A stretch of DNA of 5,850 nucleotides. It comes from UBA668 sp049424465. GTDB lineage: Bacteria > Actinomycetota > Acidimicrobiia > Acidimicrobiales > Ilumatobacteraceae. Location: the NCBI GenBank assembly GCA_049424465.1, contig JBMSSR010000176.1:1-5850 (forward strand), read 5' to 3'. Below, in pieces: positions 1-5,398 of this stretch; position 1 is the stretch's first letter; each line of letters opens with the position of its first letter. The notes beneath the pieces were generated by a model. That model was not told the DNA's origin, searched no databases, and saw nothing but the letters and a program-made list of their open reading frames with translations. The translations under genes were made by a program, and so were the position numbers.

Positions 1-605
1 CCCCCCCCCGCCCCGCCCCACGACGGCTCACCGGGCTTCGACAGTTTCCACAGCGCGAAGTCGGCGGGATGGCGCTTTTGATCGGCACCGAACACCTCGC
101 GGTCACCGCCACCCGCCAGCATGTCGTCGAGCGACTGGTTGGCCAGCAGGCCGTAGTCGTCGACGCTCTGGACACTGAGGTACACACCGTCCGTCGTGCT
201 GTACGCACGGCCGAGCGACACGAGTTCGCCGATCATCTCGACCATCCGGTCGACGAACTCGGTGGCGTGCGGGACGTCGGTGGGGCGCTCGACACCCAGT
301 TTGGCCATCGCGTCGAACCAGACGGTCTCGCACTTGTGCGTGATCTCCTGCCACGGCCGGCCCTCGCGGTTCGCGCGGTCGATGATCTTGTCGTCGATGT
401 CGGTGATGTTGCTGGCGAGCCGCACGGTGATGCCCGACCACGTGAGGTACCGGCGCAGGACGTCGTAGACCAGCGTGGCCCGGCCGTGTCCGAGGTGCGG
501 CGGGCCGTACACCGTGGGTCCGCACAGGTAGATGCTGACCGTGCCCGGTTCGCGCATGGCGAGTTCGCGGACCTCGCGGGTGGCCGAGTCGAAGAGCCGG
601 AGCAT
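1..605 (-). CDS. cysS: Cysteinyl-tRNA synthetase, N-terminal part (runs off left edge)
   Basis: This class I aminoacyl-tRNA synthetase would ligate cysteine to tRNA-Cys in the cytoplasm. The 201 visible residues are the N-terminal part of the catalytic Rossmann fold. They show YLCGPTVYGPPHLGHGRA, with the zinc-ligand Cys28 and the HIGH-type signature HLGH at residues 37-40, then NITDIDDKIIDRA and, near the edge, KRHPADFALWKLSKPGEPSW. The ATG at 605-603 gives the usual N-terminus and has a TAGGCT -10-like box six nt upstream with no Shine-Dalgarno, so a leaderless message is likely. The KMSKS loop and anticodon domain lie outside the window. The paralogue MshC (mycothiol ligase) is less likely, because the DFALWK..KPGEPSW block and the YGLLANQSLDDM segment fit CysS. 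The last six codons before the edge read Gly/Ala only, where the family has Ser-Pro-Trp-Gly, so bases 1-17 may be wrong. It is divergent from valS across 55 bp. Confidence 0.94.
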   Translation of the reverse strand, partial: MLRLFDSATREVRELAMREPGTVSIYLCGPTVYGPPHLGHGRATLVYDVLRRYLTWSGITVRLASNITDIDDKIIDRANREGRPWQEITHKCETVWFDAMAKLGVERPTDVPHATEFVDRMVEMIGELVSLGRAYSTTDGVYLSVQSVDDYGLLANQSLDDMLAGGGDREVFGADQKRHPADFALWKLSKPGEPSWGGAGG

Positions 606-611
606 CCGGCC

Positions 612-617
612 AGCCTA
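612..617 (-). promoter_or_regulatory. Putative -10 box (TAGGCT) for leaderless cysS
   Basis: On the minus strand TAGGCT fits the actinobacterial -10 pattern TANNNT and ends six nt before the cysS ATG. This would put the transcription start at or next to the start codon. No purine-rich ribosome binding site lies between. No clear -35 is visible. Prediction from spacing and consensus only. Confidence 0.5.
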
Positions 618-645
618 CGGGCAGAGCGTCCGGCCGACCGCTCGC

Positions 646-651
646 TAGCCT
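646..651 (+). promoter_or_regulatory. Putative -10 box (TAGCCT) for leaderless valS
   Basis: TAGCCT lies nine nt before the valS GTG. The 9-mer GCTAGCCTT (644-652) recurs at 4108-4116, with the same nine-nt gap between its TAGCCT and the LCP ATG. No Shine-Dalgarno is visible before the GTG, which supports leaderless or near-leaderless transcription. The 28 bp between this box and the cysS box must hold upstream elements of both promoters. Predicted from consensus and recurrence. Confidence 0.5.
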
Positions 652-660
652 TCCGTCCTC

Positions 661-3231
661 GTGACGACGATCCCCGAGAAGCCCACCATCGACGGGCTCG
701 AGGCCAAGTGGATTCCCCGGTGGGAAGACGACGGCATCTACCGATTCGACCGCTCGGCAGCGCGCGACGACGTGTTCGCCATCGACACGCCCCCGCCCAC
801 CGTCAGCGGCTCGCTGCACATCGGCCACGTCTTCAGTTACACGCACACCGACACCGTCGCCCGCTTCCAGCGCATGCGCGGCAAGTCCGTCTTCTACCCG
901 CTCGGCTGGGACGACAACGGCCTCGCCACCGAGCGACGAGTGCAGAACGTCACCGGCGTGCGGTGCGATCCCTCGCTCCCTCACGACCCGTCGTTCGTCG
1001 CGCCGTTCAACGGTGACGTGCCCAAGAACCACGACGCCGTGCCGGTGAGCCGCCCCAACTTCGTCGAGCTGTGCCGCGAGGTCACCCACCTCGACGAGCA
1101 GGCCTTCGAGGAACTCTTCCGCCGGCTCGGTCTGTCGGTCGACTGGTCGCTGCTGTACACCACCATCGGCGAGCGTGCCCGCCGTGTCAGCCAGCGCGCG
1201 TTCCTGCGCAACTTCGCACGCGGCGAGGCCTACCAGCACGACGCGCCCACGATGTGGGACTTCCAGGAGCGCACCGCGGTCGCGCAGGCAGAGATGGAGG
1301 ATCGCGAGATCCCGGGCGCGTACCACAAGGTCGCGTTCCACCGCACCGACGGCGGCGGCGACCTGCTCATCGACACGACGCGTCCAGAGCTGCTGCCCAG
1401 CTGCGTCGCGATGGTCGCCCACCCCGACGACGAGCGCTACCAGCCGCTGTTCGGCACCACTGTCCGCACGCCGCTCTTCGACGTCGAGGTGCCCGTGCTC
1501 GCGCACCCGCTCGCCGAGATCGACAAGGGCACTGGCATCGCGATGATCTGTACGTTCGGCGACGTCACCGACGTCACGTGGTGGCGCGAGCTGTCGCTGC
1601 CCACACGTGCACTCATCGGCTTCGACGGCCGCTTCGCGAGTGAGGCACCCGAGTGGATCACCACCGACGCCGGCCGCGACCACTACTCGCGTCTCGCCGG
1701 CCGCTACCCCAAGCAGGCGCGTGCGGCGGTGGTCGAGCTGCTCACGGCATCGGGCGAGATGCTCGGCGAGCCGCGACCCATCACGCACCCGGTCAAGTTC
1801 TACGAGCGCGGGTCGCAGCCACTCGAGATCGTCGGCACGCGCCAGTGGTACATCCGCAACGGCGGCAAGGACCAACCGCTGCGCGACGCGCTCGTCGCAC
1901 GTGGCGGCGAACTGGTCTGGCATCCCGACTACATGCGCCACCGCTACGACAACTGGGTGGGCGGCCTCAACGGCGACTGGCTCATCAGCCGTCAGCGATT
2001 CTTCGGCGTGCCGATCCCCGTCTGGTACGCGCTCGACGCCGACGGCAACCCCGACTACGACCGGGTACTCGTTCCCGCCGAGGCCGACCTGCCGGTCGAC
2101 CCGTCCACCGACTGCCCGCCCGGCTACACCACCGACCAGCGCGGCGTGCCCGGTGGTTTCATGGCCGACCCCGACGTCATGGACACGTGGGCCACCAGTT
2201 CGCTGACACCGCAGATCGCCGGCGGATGGGAGGAGGACGACTCGCTCTTCGGACGCGTCTTCCCCTACGACGTGCGCCCGCAAGGCCACGACATCATCCG
2301 CACGTGGCTGTTCGCCACCATGGTGCGCAGTCACCACGAGCACGCCACCCCGCCGTGGCGCCACGCCGCACTCAGCGGCTGGATCCTCGACCCCGACCGC
2401 AAGAAGATGTCGAAGAGCAAGGGCAACGTCGTGACGCCCATCGGCCTGCTCGAGCAGTACGGCACCGATGCCGTTCGCTACTGGGCGGCGTGCGGCCGTC
2501 CGGGCGTCGACACCGCGTTCGACGAGGGGCAGATGAAGACCGGCCGCAAGCTGGCCAACAAGATCCTCAACTCGTCGCGCTTCGCGCTCGCCTTCCCTGA
2601 GCCAGCGGCTGGTGCCACGCCCACCGAGGCGCTCGACCTCGCCATGCTCGCCCGCCTCGACGCCCTCGTCGACGAGGCCACCGTCGCGTTCGAGGGCTTC
2701 GACTACGCACGTGCGCTCGAGCGCACCGAGGCGTTCTTCTGGTGGTTCTGCGACGACTACATCGAGACCGTCAAGGAGCGCGCCTACCGGCCCAGCGGTG
2801 GTGCCGCGTCGTCGTCGGCACACGCGTCACTACGCATCGCGCTCAGCGCGCTGCACCGCCTTTTCGCGCCGTTCATGCCGTTCGTCGCCGACGAGGTGTG
2901 GAGCTGGTGGCAGCAGGGCTCGGTCCACTCGCAGCCGTGGCCGTCGACGACGCAGCTCGGCGGCGACGAGCACGTCATCGACCCGCTGGCCGAGGTCGTT
3001 GCGGCCGTACGTCGAGCCAAGACCGAGGCCAAGGGCTCGCAGCGCGACCGCGTCTCGGTGCTCGAGGTGCGAGCGGATGCCGCGGCGATCGAGTTGCTGC
3101 AGCGGGTCGAGGGAGACCTCAAGGGAGTCGGCTCGATCGACGACGTCCGCTGGGTGACCGACGACGGAGCGACCCGCCTCGAGTGCACCGTCACGCTGGC
3201 ACCCACCGCCGACGCCACCGACGCCGGCTGA
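661..3231 (+). CDS. valS: Valyl-tRNA synthetase, type 2 (archaeal/actinobacterial-like)
   Basis: This class I synthetase charges tRNA-Val in the cytoplasm and edits mis-activated threonine. It is complete at 856 residues. The catalytic domain carries PPPTVSGSLHIGH, with HIGH at residues 53-56, and WDDNGLATERRVQ from residue 83. The inserted CP1 editing domain (roughly 190-360) shows TTRPE at 239-243, KGTG at 289-292 and CTFGD with Asp301. DTWATSSLTP lies at 508-517 and KMSKS at 582-586. A helical anticodon-binding domain follows (about 660-790, with FFWWFCDDYIETVKERAY). The WDDNG, TFGDVTDVTWW and DTWATSS signatures mark the type-2 class rather than the common bacterial type, and the long C-terminal coiled-coil arm of that common type is absent. 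The GTG start is chosen because the family N-terminus begins here and a -10 box sits upstream; the next in-frame Met is residue 72. It stops 3 nt short of the convergent mscS-like gene. Confidence 0.97.
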   Translation: MTTIPEKPTIDGLEAKWIPRWEDDGIYRFDRSAARDDVFAIDTPPPTVSGSLHIGHVFSYTHTDTVARFQRMRGKSVFYPLGWDDNGLATERRVQNVTGVRCDPSLPHDPSFVAPFNGDVPKNHDAVPVSRPNFVELCREVTHLDEQAFEELFRRLGLSVDWSLLYTTIGERARRVSQRAFLRNFARGEAYQHDAPTMWDFQERTAVAQAEMEDREIPGAYHKVAFHRTDGGGDLLIDTTRPELLPSCVAMVAHPDDERYQPLFGTTVRTPLFDVEVPVLAHPLAEIDKGTGIAMICTFGDVTDVTWWRELSLPTRALIGFDGRFASEAPEWITTDAGRDHYSRLAGRYPKQARAAVVELLTASGEMLGEPRPITHPVKFYERGSQPLEIVGTRQWYIRNGGKDQPLRDALVARGGELVWHPDYMRHRYDNWVGGLNGDWLISRQRFFGVPIPVWYALDADGNPDYDRVLVPAEADLPVDPSTDCPPGYTTDQRGVPGGFMADPDVMDTWATSSLTPQIAGGWEEDDSLFGRVFPYDVRPQGHDIIRTWLFATMVRSHHEHATPPWRHAALSGWILDPDRKKMSKSKGNVVTPIGLLEQYGTDAVRYWAACGRPGVDTAFDEGQMKTGRKLANKILNSSRFALAFPEPAAGATPTEALDLAMLARLDALVDEATVAFEGFDYARALERTEAFFWWFCDDYIETVKERAYRPSGGAASSSAHASLRIALSALHRLFAPFMPFVADEVWSWWQQGSVHSQPWPSTTQLGGDEHVIDPLAEVVAAVRRAKTEAKGSQRDRVSVLEVRADAAAIELLQRVEGDLKGVGSIDDVRWVTDDGATRLECTVTLAPTADATDAG

Positions 3232-3254
3232 CCCTCACGGCTCGTTGAGCCGGC
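3223..3254. terminator. Convergent-junction hairpins between valS and mscS-like gene
   Basis: Two overlapping perfect inverted repeats cover both stop codons. One is a short hairpin, CGGCTC (3238-3243), loop GTT, GAGCCG (3247-3252). The other is a longer pairing of GCCGGCT (3223-3229) with AGCCGGC (3248-3254). They share 3248-3252, so they are mutually exclusive folds. No T-tract follows on either strand, so a classic intrinsic terminator is not shown. A U-less, bidirectional terminator role is inferred from position at a convergent junction. Confidence 0.45.
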
Positions 3255-4080
3255 CTGCCTCGAACGACTCGAGCGCGAGCCGGCGCCAGCACTGCCGCAC
3301 CTCGGCCTGCGCACCCGGGCGGGTCGGCACGACGACCCGGTACACGAGACGGTCGTCGGTCATCTCGACGAGACCCAGCACGGTGGGCTCTCCGTCCAGG
3401 CGGCCGTCCAGGGCCGGGTCGGCGGTCAGGGCTGCGCACAGCGACGCCGCCTCCTGCTCGAGCCCCGACAGCGAGCTGGTGCGGGCCACGACGAGGTCGA
3501 GCACAGCGGCCGGCGCCTTCGACAGGTTGCCGACACGGGCAACGCCACCGTGGGGCACGAACCACACGGCGCCCATCCCGTCACGCAGCCGGACGGCGCG
3601 CAGCGAGATGCGCTCGACGGTGCCCGACGCAACACCGAGGTCGACCTCGTCACCGACGCCGTACTGGTCCTCGGCGAGCACGAAGAACCCGGCGATGACG
3701 TCGCGGGTGAGTTGCTGCGCGCCGAACGCCACGGCACCGCCGACGACCGTCGCCGTCGCCACGAACGCGCTGATGCTGATGCCAAGTTCGTCGACCGCCG
3801 TGACCACGGCGACCGCCCACACCACCCCGACGAGCGCAGAACCGAGCGCCACCGAGAGGGCTTTCTGGCGGGCCTCGACGCGGTGCGACTCGGCCCTCGA
3901 CACCACACCCGGCACGGCGAGCGCGCGGCTGAGGAACCGCTTGACCGCGACACGCAGCACTCGGGCCACCAGCGCCGCGATGACGAGGATCAGCAGAATG
4001 CGCAGCGGCGTGAGCAGGTGCCACTGGTCGAGGCGCTCGACCCAGTGGGGCTGGGCCGCCAGGAGGGCGTCGTCACTCAC
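3235..4080 (-). CDS. MscS-family small-conductance mechanosensitive channel
   Basis: This 281-residue inner-membrane protein should form a homo-heptameric pore that opens under membrane tension and releases solutes after osmotic downshock. Three hydrophobic segments are visible: TM1 about 26-46, TM2 about 75-96 and TM3 from about 101. The TM3 pore helix has the small-residue pattern VVGGAVAFGAQQ (112-123), followed by LTRDVIAGFFVLAEDQYGVGDEV, the classic MscS signature. The beta domain follows (GTVERISLRAVRLRDGMGAVWFVPHGGVARVGNLSK, 153-188), where His177 sits in the usual PNG turn position that is mostly Asn. The last 90 residues form the cytoplasmic cage. Length is close to E. coli MscS. The GTG start at 4080 has TAGGGT seven nt upstream and no Shine-Dalgarno. 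It is convergent with valS and divergent from the LCP gene. Family assignment is firm; gating and ion preference cannot be read from sequence. Confidence 0.93.
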   Translation of the reverse strand: MSDDALLAAQPHWVERLDQWHLLTPLRILLILVIAALVARVLRVAVKRFLSRALAVPGVVSRAESHRVEARQKALSVALGSALVGVVWAVAVVTAVDELGISISAFVATATVVGGAVAFGAQQLTRDVIAGFFVLAEDQYGVGDEVDLGVASGTVERISLRAVRLRDGMGAVWFVPHGGVARVGNLSKAPAAVLDLVVARTSSLSGLEQEAASLCAALTADPALDGRLDGEPTVLGLVEMTDDRLVYRVVVPTRPGAQAEVRQCWRRLALESFEAGRLNEP

Positions 4081-4087
4081 GCCGACG

Positions 4088-4093
4088 ACCCTA
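4088..4093 (-). promoter_or_regulatory. Putative -10 box (TAGGGT) for mscS-like gene
   Basis: On the minus strand TAGGGT (TANNNT pattern) ends seven nt before the GTG start at 4080, the spacing expected for a leaderless transcript. It overlaps the left arm of the inverted repeat CTAGCC/GGCTAG. No -35 consensus is visible. Confidence 0.5.
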
Positions 4094-4112
4094 GCCAGCG
4101 CGCGGCGGCTAG
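4091..4112. promoter_or_regulatory. Symmetric bidirectional promoter core / inverted repeat
   Basis: CTAGCC (4091-4096) and GGCTAG (4107-4112) are perfect inverted copies separated by 10 bp whose centre, CGCGCG (4099-4104), is itself palindromic. Each arm overlaps the presumed -10 box of one divergent gene (TAGGGT for the mscS-like gene, TAGCCT for the LCP gene). Only 16 bp separate the two -10 boxes, so the -35 region of each promoter would fall on the -10 or start of the other. It could be a bidirectional promoter with mutually exclusive firing, or a dimeric regulator site. Confidence 0.45.
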
Positions 4113-4115
4113 CCT
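4110..4115 (+). promoter_or_regulatory. Putative -10 box (TAGCCT) for LCP gene
   Basis: TAGCCT ends nine nt before the ATG at 4125. It lies within GCTAGCCTT, the same 9-mer found at the same distance from the valS start. Placing the promoter here argues for ATG 4125 over an in-frame TTG at 4116, which directly abuts the box. Confidence 0.5.
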
Positions 4116-4124
4116 TTGCGCACC

Positions 4125-5372
4125 ATGAGCGAGGTCGACGTCACGTCCGCGGGGCAGCGCCTCCTCCGTCAGCACACCGTGGCGCAGTGGGCCATCCTGT
4201 GCGTCAACCTGCTCGTGGTCATCGGCTGCATCGCCGGCGCCGTCGGACTGCTCTACGGCAAGCGTCAGCTCGACGGCACCCTCGCCGGACAGGCCCTCAG
4301 CGTCAGCACGACGGTCTACCGGCCCGTCAGCACCGACTCGGTGCTGGGCGGTTCGTCCACGGTGCCGGTCACGTTCCCCGAAGCCGACCCCAACGCCGTC
4401 AACTTCCTCATCACCGGATCGGACGCCAACGCGTGCGTCGACCCCGACTCACCGTGGGCCGGCGCTGCCGATCCGTCGCGAGACGCGATCGGTAGCCGCA
4501 GCGACACCATCATGGTGATGCGGGTGGACCCCACCACCAGCCAGGCCGCAGTGCTGTCGTTCCCCCGTGACCTGTGGGTCGACATCCCCGGCCGCGCCAA
4601 GAACCGCATCAACACCGCGGCCGTGCCCGGCGACTCGACGGTGCTCGCCCAGACCATCTACGACAACTTCGGCATCACCATCGACCACTACCTCCAGGTC
4701 GACTTCTGTGCCTTCAAGCTCATCGTCGACGCGGTCGGTGGTGTGACGGTGCCGTTCCAGTTCCGCATCGTCGACCGCAACGTCGGTCTCGACGTCAAGC
4801 CGGGGTGCCACACCTTCAGCGGCGACGAGGCGCTGGCCTATGCCCGCTCGCGGCACCTGAAGTGGATCGACGAGAACGGCGAGTCGCACGAGGACCGCGG
4901 CGCCGACCTCGCGCGTATCTCGCGTCAGCAGGACTTCCTGCGCCGCACGCTGATGGCCGCGCTCGAGAAGGGCGTGTTCGACCCCGCGGTCGCGCGTGCG
5001 CTCATCGAGTCGCTGCAGAAGTACATCGTGCGTGACGGCAATCTGCTGTCGATCGACTCGGTGCTCGCGTTCGCCGGTGTGCTCAAGAACATCAACCCCA
5101 GCGGCATCAACACGTACCAGGTCGACGCGGCCAACACGGTGGTCAGCGGCCAGGCGGTGCTCGACCCGATCACCACGTCCGACAACATGAAGGCGATCCT
5201 CGCCATCTTCCGCGGCGAGGCACCGCTCGCCGGCGGGGTCTCGGGCGGGTCGAGCACCACGGTTGCCGACACCGGCACCACGGCGCCGGTCGAGGCCTCG
5301 GGCACCACGGTCGTCGCCCCCGAGGAGAACGTCAAGGGCGACATCGTCCCCAACGAGGACATCGTCTGCTGA
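4125..5372 (+). CDS. LytR-CpsA-Psr (LCP) family cell-wall glycopolymer transferase
   Basis: LCP proteins move undecaprenyl-phosphate-linked glycopolymers (teichoic-acid-like polymers, arabinogalactan or capsule) onto peptidoglycan at the outer face of the membrane. This one has 415 residues: a short cytoplasmic N-terminus, one membrane anchor (about 22-44, WAILCVNLLVVIGCIAGAVGLL), then an extracytoplasmic LCP domain (about 92-275). Key landmarks are VNFLITGSD (92-100), DTIMVMRVDP, SFPRD with Arg148 and Asp149, INTA, YARSRH with Arg241 and Arg243, and DLARISRQQ with Asp261, Arg264 and Arg267. These are the basic and acidic residues that bind pyrophosphate and metal in the family. A linker of about 90 residues follows, then a Thr/Ser/Gly/Ala-rich tail (372-400) and a terminal IVPNEDIVC ending in Cys415. 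ATG 4125 is preferred over TTG 4116 because of the upstream -10 box. It stands alone, between divergent mscS-like and convergent VWA genes; its polymer substrate is unknown. Confidence 0.93.
   Translation: MSEVDVTSAGQRLLRQHTVAQWAILCVNLLVVIGCIAGAVGLLYGKRQLDGTLAGQALSVSTTVYRPVSTDSVLGGSSTVPVTFPEADPNAVNFLITGSDANACVDPDSPWAGAADPSRDAIGSRSDTIMVMRVDPTTSQAAVLSFPRDLWVDIPGRAKNRINTAAVPGDSTVLAQTIYDNFGITIDHYLQVDFCAFKLIVDAVGGVTVPFQFRIVDRNVGLDVKPGCHTFSGDEALAYARSRHLKWIDENGESHEDRGADLARISRQQDFLRRTLMAALEKGVFDPAVARALIESLQKYIVRDGNLLSIDSVLAFAGVLKNINPSGINTYQVDAANTVVSGQAVLDPITTSDNMKAILAIFRGEAPLAGGVSGGSSTTVADTGTTAPVEASGTTVVAPEENVKGDIVPNEDIVC
5254..5310 (+). repeat. Three in-frame GCACCACGG repeats in LCP tail
   Basis: The 9-mer GCACCACGG occurs at 5254-5262, 5275-5283 and 5302-5310, spaced 21 and 27 nt apart, so in phase with the reading frame. 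Each copy encodes a Ser/Gly-Thr-Thr unit (SSTTV, TGTTA, SGTTV). This looks like a low-complexity, Thr-rich wall-spanning or disordered tail grown by small duplications. Confidence 0.6.
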
Positions 5373-5375
5373 CAG

Positions 5376-5398
5376 CGGCAGCGCCTCAGGCGCTGCCG
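5376..5398. terminator. Perfect 10-bp hairpin at LCP/VWA convergent junction
   Basis: CGGCAGCGCC (5376-5385), loop TCA (5386-5388) and GGCGCTGCCG (5389-5398) form a perfect 10-bp GC-rich stem with a three-nt loop. The loop is exactly the stop codon of the minus-strand VWA gene, and the right arm encodes that gene's last residues. It begins 4 nt after the LCP stop. There is no T-tract on either side. A bidirectional U-less terminator is the likely role. Confidence 0.6.

Noticed and set aside
1..605. MshC (mycothiol cysteine ligase) instead of CysS
   Set aside because: The YGLLANQSLDDM and KRHPADFALWK..KPGEPSW segments are CysS-like, and NITDIDDKIIDRA fits CysS better than the MshC counterpart.
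606..660. T-box or other riboswitch upstream of valS
   Set aside because: Only 55 bp are available, the start appears leaderless, and no T-box core or antiterminator hairpin is visible.
103..2823. A 906-codon open frame on the minus strand antisense to valS and overlapping cysS
   Set aside because: It mirrors valS codons in high-GC DNA, has low-complexity Arg/Val/Asp-rich composition and no recognisable domain, and crosses two well-supported genes. Stop-free antisense frames of this size are expected at this base composition.
4116..4124. TTG at 4116 as the LCP start
   Set aside because: It directly abuts the presumed -10 box. ATG 4125 matches the spacing seen at valS and gives a normal short cytoplasmic N-terminus.
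3245..4495. A 416-codon plus-strand open frame antisense to the mscS-like gene and running into the LCP gene
   Set aside because: Composition is Ser/Thr/Arg-rich without domains, and it overlaps two genes with clear family motifs in other frames.
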